Below are positions 44,170-53,004 of a DNA stretch of 64,000 nt, one piece after another. Source of the stretch: an uncultured Bacteroidota bacterium (GTDB taxonomy: Bacteria; Bacteroidota; Bacteroidia; Chitinophagales; Chitinophagaceae); the NCBI GenBank assembly GCA_937928385.1, contig CALEZD010000121.1, positions 17,504-81,503 on the forward strand, given 5' to 3'. The translations under genes were made by a program, and so were the position numbers. The notes under the pieces were generated by a model. That model was not told where the DNA came from. It saw only the letters and a program-made list of their open reading frames with translations, and did no database searches. The stretch's first letter is position 1. Every line of letters starts with the position of its first letter.

Positions 44170-45390
44170 TTAGTTAGCGCTTACAGCCTTCTGCACAGCA
44201 GCAGCAGCTTCGCTCAGCAGTATAGCCGATTGTACTTTCAGGCCTGAATTGTCGATGATTTCCTTAGCAGCCTCGGCATTGGTACCCTGCAGGCGTACAA
44301 TGATTGGGATACTGATATTGCCCATGTTCTTATAAGCTTCTACCACACCGGCAGCTACGCGGTCGCAACGAACGATACCGCCGAATATGTTGATGAGTAT
44401 CGCCTTTACATTGGGGTCTTTCATTATGATGCGGAAACCTGCTTCCACCGTTTCAGCATTAGCCGTACCGCCTACGTCCAGGAAGTTGGCGGGTTCACCA
44501 CCTGCCAGTTTAATCATATCCATAGTAGCCATAGCCAGGCCGGCACCGTTTACCATACAGCCCACGTTACCGTCCAGCTTCACATAGTTCAGGTTGTGCT
44601 CGCCAGCTTCTACCTCCGTAGGGTCTTCTTCGTTTACATCCCGCAGGTCGGCCAGGTCGGGGTGGCGCACCAGGGCGCTGTCGTCCAGGCTCATTTTGCA
44701 GTCTACAGCTATTATTTTATCGTCAGCCGATTTGAACAATGGGTTGATTTCCAGCATAGCGCAGTCCAGCCCTACATAAGCGTTGTACAGGTTGGTTACA
44801 AACTTTACCATGTTTTTGAAAGCTGTGCCGCTCAGCCCCAGGTTAAAGGCGATTTTCCTGGCCTGGAAAGCCTGCAAAGGCATATTGGGGGTTACCCATT
44901 CTTTAAATATTTTTTCAGGTGTATTGTGCGCTACCTCTTCAATGTCCATACCGCCCTCGGTGCTGTACATGATGACGTTTTGCTTTTTGGTACGGTCCAG
45001 CAGTATAGACAAGTAAAACTCCTGGCGCTCGCTGGGGCCATCGTAATACATATCCTGCGCTATCAGCAGTTTGTGCACGGTTTTACCGTGAGGGCCTGTC
45101 TGGATGGTAACCAGGGTATTGCCCAGTATGTTTTTGGCTGTTTTTTCTACGTCTTCGGCGCTTTTTACCACCTGTACGCCATGCTGCTCGGGTACTTCTT
45201 TCATAGTGCCCTTACCACGGCCGCCGGCGTGTATCTGCGCTTTTACCACTACAAACTTGCTGCCTGAGTCTGAGGCAATACGCTTGTATGCGTTCACGGC
45301 ATCGGCGGGGTTGCCCACGGCTACACCTTCCTGCACGGGAACATTATAACGTTTCAATAATTCTTTGGCTTGATATTCATGCAAATTCAT
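44170..45390 (-). CDS. sucC: Succinyl-CoA synthetase, beta subunit (ADP-forming)
   Basis: 406 residues. It starts MNLHEYQAKELLKRYNVPVQEG, the family signature. The ATP-grasp domain has KAQIHAGGRGKGTMKEV and MLEINPLFKSADDKIIAVDCKMSLDDSAL. The CoA-ligase part has GNVGCMVNGAGLAMATMDMIKLAGGEPANFLDVGG and INIFGGIVRCDRVA. It works with SucD in the TCA cycle, making ATP or GTP from succinyl-CoA. sucD is not next to it in this window, which is common in Bacteroidota. A -7 variant TATCTTCG is at 45424-45417 on the minus strand. Confidence 0.97.
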   Translation of the reverse strand: MNLHEYQAKELLKRYNVPVQEGVAVGNPADAVNAYKRIASDSGSKFVVVKAQIHAGGRGKGTMKEVPEQHGVQVVKSAEDVEKTAKNILGNTLVTIQTGPHGKTVHKLLIAQDMYYDGPSERQEFYLSILLDRTKKQNVIMYSTEGGMDIEEVAHNTPEKIFKEWVTPNMPLQAFQARKIAFNLGLSGTAFKNMVKFVTNLYNAYVGLDCAMLEINPLFKSADDKIIAVDCKMSLDDSALVRHPDLADLRDVNEEDPTEVEAGEHNLNYVKLDGNVGCMVNGAGLAMATMDMIKLAGGEPANFLDVGGTANAETVEAGFRIIMKDPNVKAILINIFGGIVRCDRVAAGVVEAYKNMGNISIPIIVRLQGTNAEAAKEIIDNSGLKVQSAILLSEAAAAVQKAVSAN

Positions 45391-45545
45391 GACTGCAATA
45401 TTTTTATAATACCGCGCGAAGATAACAGAATTTGGGCAGGTTTTTTAATGGAATTTCGGTTGTATAGCGGTTTGGGTTAATGTGAAAGATGCAAAAAACT
45501 CCCCATTTGCCTGTCCCGCCCATTCGGGATTTTTAGGACGGGTCA

Positions 45546-45576
45546 ATTGGTGCATGCCGTTAGGGCATCTGCCAAT
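45546..45576. repeat. Nested palindrome, possible short intergenic repeat
   Basis: ATTGG (45546-45550) pairs with CCAAT (45572-45576), and inside it ATGCC (45554-45558) pairs with GGCAT (45564-45568). A second stem-like stretch TCCCG / CGGGA lies at about 45503-45519. The 213-bp gap 45391-45603 otherwise holds only the sucC promoter region. It may contain the terminator for the gene ending at 45604. Confidence 0.4.
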
Positions 45577-45603
45577 CAAGGGTGGTTAACTCGCGAGGGA
45601 ATA

Positions 45604-46068
45604 TCAGGTCTCGTACTGATATACTTTTACAACACGGTCGTTTTTAAATTCAATACACAATACACTTGGATCAATATGAAACCCTGGTAAAAACCCTATA
45701 TAGTATGTCCACTTATCACCTTCTATTTCTAATCCTTTAGCACCTAGTAAAATCCTTATATCCTCTTTTGTTTTTCCGACTAATAAACTATCAGAAATGA
45801 TATTATACGTCATTTCATACCTGCCTTCAATATCGTCATTCCACTTTTTTGCCTCAAAATCCTTTTGTGGGTAATACAAAATACTAAACAGCCAGATATG
45901 AAAGCTTAAATATAACACTACCGGAATCAATAGCAATGCAGAAACGAGAGTTGCCAGTTCTCGTCCTTCGTTGTTTTTAATAAGGCGTTTCCAAATACGT
46001 TTCAAGGCATAAACACATAATATGTATACCAGAATTGCAACACATAATATTAGAACTGAACTTGTCAT
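45604..46068 (-). CDS. Hypothetical membrane protein with BamE/SmpA-like C-terminal part
   Basis: 154 residues. Two membrane segments (about 3-24 and 38-60). The C-terminal soluble part has DSLLVGKTKEDIRILLGAKGLEIEGDKWTYYIG ... CIEFKNDRVVKVYQ, which resembles the small BamE/SmpA-like fold (GxTxxxVxxxLG ... W.Y.. ... F.nd.V). The function is unknown. It pairs with the next small membrane protein upstream, 11 bases apart on the same strand. A/T content is higher than in the neighbours. Confidence 0.7.
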   Translation of the reverse strand: MTSSVLILCVAILVYILCVYALKRIWKRLIKNNEGRELATLVSALLLIPVVLYLSFHIWLFSILYYPQKDFEAKKWNDDIEGRYEMTYNIISDSLLVGKTKEDIRILLGAKGLEIEGDKWTYYIGFLPGFHIDPSVLCIEFKNDRVVKVYQYET

Positions 46069-46079
46069 AAGGTGATAAA

Positions 46080-46475
46080 TTATTTAGTTACGGAAATAGC
46101 CAACGAGATGGTGACAATCGGAATTGATAATAAGCATACCCAATATATAATCACCGCCTTTTTACTGCTAATCGTATTTGCATACTTTTCATTTAGCTGT
46201 TTTATTCTAGCTGTAGAATAATGACGATTTAAAATAGTGAAACTGGAGAAAATTGTACCGAAGACTGCAATAAACATTACAACTTGTAGAGGTATACTGC
46301 CTAATTCTGGAAAAAAGTAGCGGGCTAAAGTGACTATTGATATAATTGTCAATAGTAGAATGTAAAATGTAAATATTGAACACACGCTAAATTTTACATT
46401 ATCCTTAACAGCCTCACTGCTTTTTAGAGCTGCTTCCCTGTAGCCTGTGTATAAGATGTAGAATAAATAATCCAT
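46080..46475 (-). CDS. Hypothetical small membrane protein
   Basis: 131 residues from the Met at 46475 (MDYLFYILYTGYREAAL); a start 20 codons further up would overlap the DUF72 gene. Three hydrophobic segments: FSVCSIFTFYILLLTIISIVTLA, LQVVMFIAVFGTIFSSFTIL and AVIIYWVCLLSIPIVTISLAI. I do not recognise the family. Together with the gene at 45604 it forms a short two-gene unit of higher A/T content, possibly acquired. Confidence 0.65.
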   Translation of the reverse strand: MDYLFYILYTGYREAALKSSEAVKDNVKFSVCSIFTFYILLLTIISIVTLARYFFPELGSIPLQVVMFIAVFGTIFSSFTILNRHYSTARIKQLNEKYANTISSKKAVIIYWVCLLSIPIVTISLAISVTK

Positions 46476-46531
46476 TTTCAGTTTCAAATTTACGCGCAGT
46501 TGTTGTGTCGCCTGACCAACAACACAAAAAC

Positions 46532-47455
46532 TCAAAACAATGTCCTGCTCTTCCCTTTCTTAGCCTGCTCATACAATAGCACAGGCTCGGGTATATCAGT
46601 GCCGCAATGTTTGTTCAACTCAACTATCAGGTACTTAATCAGTTCTGGGCTATGCAGTTCTTCGTGCTGGTGCATGAAGAAGTAGCAGGTTTTTAGGCCC
46701 TGTTCCATCCATTGTTTGATACGCTGTACCCATTCGTCAATACGGGTGTAATCGGTAGGGTGCAGGCTGTTGCCTACAAAACGTATGAAACATTCGGGCG
46801 TGCTCAGGTGCATATGTACACAATCCCTGCGGCCGGTGGCATCGGTGATGATAGTGCCCCGTTTTTGCGCTTTCAGGAAATCGTATAGCTCTTTGTTATA
46901 ACCACCCGGCGCATCGTACCACAGCGGGTGGCGCATTTCTACAAACATATCCAGGTCGCTGGGAAACTTTTCTATAAACTCAAACAACGTATCCTTCTGT
47001 TTGGGCGACATCTGCGGGTGTGGCATCAGGAATATCGGGCCCAGGTTGTCTTTAAATTCGGTAATCGCCTCCAGGAATTTCCCGGTTTCAAACTCCACAT
47101 TCTTCAGCCGTTTTCTGTGCGTGATGGTATCTACAAACTTGGGGCAGAACAGGAAACCCTCCGGCACTTTTTCTTTCCATTTCATCACATCGGTGGGGAA
47201 AGGCATACGGTAAAACACGGCGTTAAATTCTATGCAGTTGAATATACGTGCGTAATGCTCCAGGAAGTCTTTGGGTTTGGTGCCTTTGGGGTAGATTTTC
47301 CCTACCCAGTCTGGCCGCCCCCACTTGGCGCAACCTATATAGAATTTTGTCTTTCCTTTAAAAGCCTTCAGAACCGTAGCATTCACCGCCGGGTCGGGCG
47401 GCAGGGTAAAGTCCGTTTGTTCCAGTTCTTCCGGTGTTACTTTCCCGAATTCCAT
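46532..47455 (-). CDS. DUF72 (YecE-like) TIM-barrel protein
   Basis: 307 residues. It has the DUF72 marks FYIGCAKWGRPDWVGKIYPKGT, HYARIFNCIEFNAVFYRMP, and later FVEMRHPLWYD, with RFVGN and YFFMHQHEE near the C-terminus. The family is a TIM barrel of unknown function that resembles xylose-isomerase-like enzymes. It is on the same strand as the S41 peptidase gene upstream, 15 bases apart. No signal peptide, so cytoplasmic. Confidence 0.88.
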   Translation of the reverse strand: MEFGKVTPEELEQTDFTLPPDPAVNATVLKAFKGKTKFYIGCAKWGRPDWVGKIYPKGTKPKDFLEHYARIFNCIEFNAVFYRMPFPTDVMKWKEKVPEGFLFCPKFVDTITHRKRLKNVEFETGKFLEAITEFKDNLGPIFLMPHPQMSPKQKDTLFEFIEKFPSDLDMFVEMRHPLWYDAPGGYNKELYDFLKAQKRGTIITDATGRRDCVHMHLSTPECFIRFVGNSLHPTDYTRIDEWVQRIKQWMEQGLKTCYFFMHQHEELHSPELIKYLIVELNKHCGTDIPEPVLLYEQAKKGKSRTLF

Positions 47456-47470
47456 GGTATAAAGTTAAGC

Positions 47471-48478
47471 TTATTGTATTTCCTGCATCGCTGCTTCCAG
47501 CACATCATCTATGCCTTGTGCCAGGCGCAGTTTATCTATCAGCGCCAGCTTATCCGGTGGCATACCGTTTTCATAGTTGTTGCCGGATATGTCTAGCGCC
47601 TGTGTGATGGAACAACGATAGGTCCAGCCATTTGGCAGCTGTCCGCCATTAGGCAATCCTAATCCGCCGCCTGTTGTGTCACCCATGATAATCATATTGT
47701 CTATACCCCTCGCCATCAGCGCCAGGAAGGACCCTGAACTATACGTGCCCCTGTCTGTCAGCACCACAATTTTTTTCAGGTATTTAATATTCGATTCGGC
47801 AGGGGAGAGGACGGACCTTTCCGGTTCGCCGAATTCATTATGCCCCGGGCCAATCTTGCCCCGCGACTGGTACACGAATGTCTGCTTGTCAATAAACCTG
47901 CCGAGGATAGTATATACATCATTAATCACACCGCCACCGTTTTGCCTGATGTCGAATATCAATCCCTTAGTGTTTTTATACCTGTCCAGTATATAATCCA
48001 GTTGCACATTATCTACACTGCCGGGGAAAGAGCGCAGGCGGATATAACCTATCTCTTTGTTGCGCAGAAAATCATGGATGAACGGCCCGGTTATCATCCT
48101 GTCTGTGCCAATATAGTTTTCCAGTATCACGCGGTCGTCCACATTCTCAGGCCCCAGCAGTTCTACATCAAATACCGAAATATTGAACGGCGAAATCAGG
48201 TTGACATGCCCGTCGCGCAGTTCATTCAGCATAGCCCCCATCACATTGAACAGCGAGTCTTCACTCATGCCATCGTACACCTTCGGCCTGTATCGCGCGT
48301 ACACATTGTTCCAATCAATGCCTTTGTAATCGAAATAAGCGTAGCGTATATCACACTGCTCCCACAGGTGGTCGAAGTTAGCAACCGCATTGGTGCTGTC
48401 CCCGTTCTTTTTAAACAATGCCTTCTCGCAGGATGCGAATAGGGATATAATGAGTATGGATAGAATCAGTCTTTTCAT
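47471..48478 (-). CDS. S41-family peptidase, lipoprotein
   Basis: 335 residues. Lipobox in MKRLILSILIISLFASCEK. An N-terminal helical domain (FDHLWEQCDIRYAYFDYKGIDWNNVYARYRP) leads to the tail-specific protease core IGYIRLRSFPGS ... GLIFDIRQNGGGVINDV ... VVLTDRGTYSSGSFLALMARG, with the catalytic Ser in TYSSGSF. There is no clear PDZ domain. It is probably anchored in the outer membrane facing the periplasm or surface. It overlaps the next upstream gene by one base (TAATG), so the two are coupled. Confidence 0.88.
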   Translation of the reverse strand: MKRLILSILIISLFASCEKALFKKNGDSTNAVANFDHLWEQCDIRYAYFDYKGIDWNNVYARYRPKVYDGMSEDSLFNVMGAMLNELRDGHVNLISPFNISVFDVELLGPENVDDRVILENYIGTDRMITGPFIHDFLRNKEIGYIRLRSFPGSVDNVQLDYILDRYKNTKGLIFDIRQNGGGVINDVYTILGRFIDKQTFVYQSRGKIGPGHNEFGEPERSVLSPAESNIKYLKKIVVLTDRGTYSSGSFLALMARGIDNMIIMGDTTGGGLGLPNGGQLPNGWTYRCSITQALDISGNNYENGMPPDKLALIDKLRLAQGIDDVLEAAMQEIQ

Positions 48479-49356
48479 TATTGTGTGTTTTTATTCAGGT
48501 GAAACAATAATGAAACCTCTGCTATATGATTGGACAACTCAAACCTGTTGTGCCCCTTGCCCGATGTGTAGGCGTCCCAGATATAGGATACGCGCCACAT
48601 ATTACCGTTTTGCATTTGCCGGGTATATGCCAGCTCTGAACAAAAGCGTACACCACCAAAAGGTGTGTACTCATATTCCTTAAACACGGGCGATGTGTTC
48701 AGCCCTTCGTTGCCGATGTATGCAAAGCCATTGCGAAGGCTGTTATGCATCACCGGCAGGTTCAGTTGGTAAGAGAGTAAAGCTACACGGGGTTTGGCTT
48801 TGTATTTAATAAACAGGAACTTTTTATGTACCGCTTCTGTACGCTCCCATCTGCGCGTCACTTTGCCCGACAGGAAAAACGTATTGAAGAACTCATACCC
48901 GTAACCCGCGTTCATCAGGTCATAGTTCAAACGAAAATCGACATTGGCGTCAAACATCCCACCAGCCTGTATATGCCAGTCACTGTTAGATATTTTGTTG
49001 AGCCTGTACAGCCGGTAATAATTCAGGTATAGTACATACATACTCGCCCTTGATTTTACATCCACTCCCGACAGCCTCTTATAGCTATAGCTGCCGTTGT
49101 TGAAGCGGGCTGTGAATTTCACTTCACGGGCCGTGTCCATCTTCAGGTAACCTACTGAGTAGTTGAACAATACGCCCTTGTACGTAATGGGTGACGTGGC
49201 AAAGTCGCGCAGGTTGCCCCTGTTCAATCCCAGCCCCACTTGCAGATATTTGGGCCGTTCTTTGCGTATCTGTTTTTTGCTAAGTGTGGACTCCTGTGCT
49301 GTACCGACGGGGACATAACAGGCAAACGCAATTATGAATAGTAATATGGACTTCAT
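48478..49356 (-). CDS. Hypothetical outer-membrane protein coupled to the S41 peptidase
   Basis: 292 residues with signal peptide (MKSILLFIIAFACYVPVGTAQ). Many alternating strands with aromatic residues (YLQVGLGLNRGNL, VLFNYSVGYLKM, FFNTFFLSGKVTRRWE) and a C-terminus NHIAEVSLLFHLN suggest a beta-barrel of 10-14 strands. The family is not known to me. The stop and the S41 start share one base, so the peptidase may act on or with this protein. Confidence 0.7.
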   Translation of the reverse strand: MKSILLFIIAFACYVPVGTAQESTLSKKQIRKERPKYLQVGLGLNRGNLRDFATSPITYKGVLFNYSVGYLKMDTAREVKFTARFNNGSYSYKRLSGVDVKSRASMYVLYLNYYRLYRLNKISNSDWHIQAGGMFDANVDFRLNYDLMNAGYGYEFFNTFFLSGKVTRRWERTEAVHKKFLFIKYKAKPRVALLSYQLNLPVMHNSLRNGFAYIGNEGLNTSPVFKEYEYTPFGGVRFCSELAYTRQMQNGNMWRVSYIWDAYTSGKGHNRFELSNHIAEVSLLFHLNKNTQ

Positions 49357-49451
49357 TCAGCCAAATTAATCCACATATTTTAAAAAGGAACCACCACGCA
49401 TAAAAAGGAGCTGTATGGATAACGGCTCTTTAAAATAATATGATGGTTTTA

Positions 49452-50384
49452 TTATGCTGTCATTGTTTTTTCTGCAATCCATATCCTACGTCCCTCACCG
49501 GGTATCACATGCTTCTCGCTGTGGTAAGATGAACGTACCAACGGCCCGCTTTCTACAAAGTCCAGCCCTATTTTATAGCCCTCCTCGCGATACATCGCAA
49601 ATTCATCCGGGTGTACAAAACGTATTACAGGCAGGTGCTTCTGTGTAGGTTGCAGGTACTGGCCGATGGTTACTACATCGCAGCCGTTATCTTTCAGATC
49701 CTGCAGTGTTTGCAGCACTTCTTCTTTTTCTTCGCCCAGGCCCAGCATGATACCACTCTTGGTACGCATGCCACCGTCTTTCAGCCTGCGTATCACTTCC
49801 ATACTGCGGCGATATTTAGCTTGTATGCGCACTTTGCGTGTCATGCGTTCTACTGTTTCCACGTTGTGCGATACTACCTCGGGCGCAACTTCAATGATGC
49901 GCTCCAGGTTTTCCCACTGTCCGCGGAAATCCGGTATCAATGTTTCTAATGTTGTTTCGGGGTTGAGCGCGCGTACTGCTTTTATAGTATTGGCCCATAT
50001 AATAGAGCCGCCGTCTTTCAGTTCATCCCTGTCTACCGATGTGATTACCGCGTGTTTCACCTTCATCAGGTATATGGCTTCCGCTACACGCTGCGGTTCA
50101 TCCCAATCCACTGGTTCGGGCCTGCCTGTAGCCACTGCGCAAAAACCGCAGGAGCGGGTGCATATATTGCCTAATATCATAAAGGTAGCCGTGCCTTCGC
50201 CCCAACACTCGCCCATATTGGGGCAGTTGCCGCTCTCGCATATAGTGTGCAGCTTATGTGTATCTACCAGGTTGCGCACATGGCGGTATTCCTCACCAAT
50301 AGGCAGCTTTACACGCAGCCAGTTGGGCTTCTTCACGCGTGTTTCCGCCGTATTTACATTACTGATTACCGGTAATTCCTGCAT
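49452..50384 (-). CDS. lipA: Lipoyl synthase
   Basis: 310 residues. The auxiliary cluster motif CESGNCPNMGEC and the radical-SAM motif CTRSCGFC are both intact, followed by AVATGRPEPVDWDEP and ITSVDRDELKDGG. The C-terminal RSSYHSEKH carries the Ser that binds the auxiliary cluster. It inserts two sulfurs into octanoyl groups on lipoyl domains, needed by the pyruvate and 2-oxoglutarate dehydrogenases. An outer-membrane-type protein gene lies 12 bases upstream on the same strand. No lipB is in the window. Confidence 0.97.
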   Translation of the reverse strand: MQELPVISNVNTAETRVKKPNWLRVKLPIGEEYRHVRNLVDTHKLHTICESGNCPNMGECWGEGTATFMILGNICTRSCGFCAVATGRPEPVDWDEPQRVAEAIYLMKVKHAVITSVDRDELKDGGSIIWANTIKAVRALNPETTLETLIPDFRGQWENLERIIEVAPEVVSHNVETVERMTRKVRIQAKYRRSMEVIRRLKDGGMRTKSGIMLGLGEEKEEVLQTLQDLKDNGCDVVTIGQYLQPTQKHLPVIRFVHPDEFAMYREEGYKIGLDFVESGPLVRSSYHSEKHVIPGEGRRIWIAEKTMTA

Positions 50385-50396
50385 AATTCCGCAAAG

Positions 50397-51242
50397 TTAC
50401 TTCTTTTCTGCCCAACGTTTTCCTATCTGGAAAGAAGCATATACGTTGACAAATACTGGTGTGGTTTTTTCCACCGCCATCAGCTGTATGCCACGGCTGT
50501 AAATTTCAAGGCTAAGTCCCGTCTCCACGGCTAGTTTACTTTTTTTAGTGGCGGCAAAGTCAAAATGAAGGCCGGTTTTTGCATGTATACCGGGTACGAT
50601 TTTGGTTTCACCCAGCCCCTTGCCAAAGCCTGAACTACCTACTACGTTTGGCTGAAAAAGGAAATCTGCTTTTGTGCTGTCTGTATAGGTGATTGATTTT
50701 AATTCGCTGATGCCGTTGTTGTTGACATAAGCTTCTATATAGTATGGTTTTTCCAATCCTATAGATAGGCCGCCCAGGTACACCCAATGTACAGATATTA
50801 CGCCACGCTCCACTTCATCGTTCAGTTCGGGTTTGCCCGCTATCAGTTTACGTTTGCCGTAGCCTACTTTCAAAGCGTAAAAGTTGTTAGCCTTTCCATA
50901 TATAAATGGTTTAGCTGCATCTGCCGTAGTGCCTATGGTATTGCTCCGTTTTATTTCCTGGGGGTGTTTCTTCTCGCCAAATTCCAGTTGCCAGAATTGC
51001 AGGTTGTAATGATAATCGGTAGTGCGGTCGGGTTGTTTTATTTTACCCCTGTCCAGGAAGAGGTTCCAGCCGTCAGAACTCACCCTCAAGCCGCCGCTCA
51101 GTTCGTGCTTGATTGGCTTTGGCCTTTTTTTGCGCACAGGCACAGGTATATCTTCCCTGTTTTCTGTTTGAGCAAATGCTATATCCGAAAACAAGACTGC
51201 TGATAACAAGCAAAGTGGCAGTAAGAAATATTTTCTCATCAT
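50397..51242 (-). CDS. Hypothetical beta-rich outer-membrane or periplasmic protein upstream of lipA
   Basis: 281 residues with signal peptide (MRKYFLLPLCLLSAVLFSDIAFAQ). Mature part is rich in strands with glycine-aromatic turns (GGLRVSSDGWNLFLDRG, YGKANNFYALKVGYGKRKL, VHWVYLGGLSIGLEKPYYIE). The C-terminus VYASFQIGKRWAEKK looks like a last barrel strand. A basic Lys/Arg/Pro stretch (RKKRPKPIKHE) follows the signal. No named family. The first codon could be either of the two Met. Confidence 0.7.
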   Translation of the reverse strand: MMRKYFLLPLCLLSAVLFSDIAFAQTENREDIPVPVRKKRPKPIKHELSGGLRVSSDGWNLFLDRGKIKQPDRTTDYHYNLQFWQLEFGEKKHPQEIKRSNTIGTTADAAKPFIYGKANNFYALKVGYGKRKLIAGKPELNDEVERGVISVHWVYLGGLSIGLEKPYYIEAYVNNNGISELKSITYTDSTKADFLFQPNVVGSSGFGKGLGETKIVPGIHAKTGLHFDFAATKKSKLAVETGLSLEIYSRGIQLMAVEKTTPVFVNVYASFQIGKRWAEKK

Positions 51243-51322
51243 GTATTATGTTCCGGCCTTATTCGTAATAATCCCGGCCTTTTCTATCTTAAAGTAAGTA
51301 AATTTAGCCGAAATTATCTAAC

Positions 51323-51730
51323 ATGACATCCAAACTTATTTATAAAGGCGACTTAAGGACTGAAGCAACGCATATATTATCGGGCAGTGTAATAGAAACA
51401 GACGCCCCGCCCGATAACAATGGCAAAGGCGAGCGTTTTTCTCCTACCGACCTGGTGGCCACCGCAATGGCAGCCTGCATGTGTACCCTGATGGGCATCG
51501 CCGCCCGCACCCACAACATAGATATAGACGGCGTAGATTGCGAGATATACAAGATAATGGTGCCTGACCCCCGCAGGATAGGCGAGGTAAAAGTAACCAT
51601 GCACTTCCCCAAACACATTACCTATACCGATAAGGAAAAGAAGATTCTGGAACGTGCAGCACTTACCTGCCCTGTAATAGAAAGCCTGCACCCCGACCTG
51701 AAAAAGTCAGTCACTTTCGACTGGTTATGA
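51323..51730 (+). CDS. OsmC-family peroxiredoxin-like protein
   Basis: 135 residues, alpha/beta OsmC fold. Two reactive-site Cys are seen: Cys52 or Cys54 (MAACMCTLMGIAA) and Cys116 (AALTCPVIESLHPD), the usual OsmC pair. ERFSPTDLVATAMAAC is the family signature. It reduces organic hydroperoxides, or has a related thiol role. It overlaps the convergent DUF2851 gene by 6 bases at the 3' end. Confidence 0.92.
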   Translation: MTSKLIYKGDLRTEATHILSGSVIETDAPPDNNGKGERFSPTDLVATAMAACMCTLMGIAARTHNIDIDGVDCEIYKIMVPDPRRIGEVKVTMHFPKHITYTDKEKKILERAALTCPVIESLHPDLKKSVTFDWL

Positions 51731-52990
51731 TTTGATAATGCTAAGCCCTATGGCACAGTCAAGGCAGCGTTTCTTGCTGCAATAGTTGTTATACAACTGT
51801 ATCTGCGCCTGCGATTGTGATGCATTTTGCGGCGGCCACTGGTTGTCCTTCCATAGGTTGATGATATGGTTGCTTTCGGCAGGTAGATCATCCAGCAGCT
51901 TCAGCGCTTTTTCCTGCTCTGCTTCGGTAGATTGCCGGCTGGCATACAGGAACTTAATGGGTGCTATAGTATTGATGATGATGTTTTGTATCGACGATTT
52001 GCCCAGTTTCTTTTTTGTGTCCTGCTCACTGGCTTCGCCAAAGCTGTAATGTGTTTCCCAGTAATGCCCCGCCCGCACGTCAAACAGCGGCATGATTTCC
52101 TGCACAGTACTCTTCTCTATAATGACAGAAAACAAATGCACCGACTGGTGTACCAACGCAGCAAACTGTGCTATGCGTATGGTGGGGAAGTTGGCAGGGC
52201 GCAGCCGCATGTACTTCCAACTATGTGCGGGTATGGGGGTTAGTTTATATTTCTTGCGCAGGTAGTTGTATTCTGTTTTCAATGCATTGGGATATACGCC
52301 TTCCATATCACCCTCCAGCATACCCGCCTGCCCGTAGAGCAATGCTTCCACCTGTAACAGGTTTTCCCTGTGTTTGGCCAATATGTTTATGGGTAACGAT
52401 TTCGCCAGTGCAAGAAAGGCATCCGCATTCACCTTAAAACCAAAGTTGGCCGCCAGCCGCCAATACAGCAGGCTACTCCAGTCTCCCGCGCTTTCGTCCA
52501 GCAGTTCCTTCCATGTGCCAAGCTTCTCTTCCCAGCGCTCTGCCAGCAGCCTTGTCAGCCAACTATATTTTACTATATCCTTTACTTGCGGCAGGTGGTT
52601 GGCACAAGGTAATTCCTGTTTTGTGTATGCCAGGTATTCGTATTGGCCAATGATGTGTTGTGCCACATAGGGCGCTATACACAGAACAGGCGTATTGGCA
52701 GGGCCGGTGTTCGCATCGTGTTCGTATACTATATGCAGCACCACGTTTTTATAGGCATCGTCCGTTTGGTGGCCGTGTTTGTCCCAGTCGCTGCTGCGCA
52801 CATGTATCTCTACATGCCCCGCCAGGGTAGTGTCGCCTACTTTTATTTTAGCCTCCAGGAAGTCCGGCCCCGCATCAGTATTGTACCTGCCGGGGTGCAG
52901 CACGGTAATGCGCTCGCCGGCAACGGTCTCCAGTCCGGTGGGTTGGTACAGGCTATGCTGCCATATCGTATGTAATAAACGCTCCTGCAT
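51725..52990 (-). CDS. DUF2851-family protein
   Basis: 421 residues from the Met of MQERLLHTIWQHSLY; the longer open frame upstream runs into pyrF and is not needed. Typical stretches: HPGRYNTDAGPDFLEAKIKVGDTTLAGHVEIHVRSSDWDKHGHQTDDAYKNVVLHIVYEHD, which look like a nuclease-like core (His and Asp rich). The function is unknown. pyrF is 14 bases upstream on the same strand. A C-terminal CSKKRCLDCAIG motif has three Cys and could bind metal. Confidence 0.88.
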   Translation of the reverse strand: MQERLLHTIWQHSLYQPTGLETVAGERITVLHPGRYNTDAGPDFLEAKIKVGDTTLAGHVEIHVRSSDWDKHGHQTDDAYKNVVLHIVYEHDANTGPANTPVLCIAPYVAQHIIGQYEYLAYTKQELPCANHLPQVKDIVKYSWLTRLLAERWEEKLGTWKELLDESAGDWSSLLYWRLAANFGFKVNADAFLALAKSLPINILAKHRENLLQVEALLYGQAGMLEGDMEGVYPNALKTEYNYLRKKYKLTPIPAHSWKYMRLRPANFPTIRIAQFAALVHQSVHLFSVIIEKSTVQEIMPLFDVRAGHYWETHYSFGEASEQDTKKKLGKSSIQNIIINTIAPIKFLYASRQSTEAEQEKALKLLDDLPAESNHIINLWKDNQWPPQNASQSQAQIQLYNNYCSKKRCLDCAIGLSIIKS

Positions 52991-53004
52991 GGGCAGGGTA
53001 CAAT

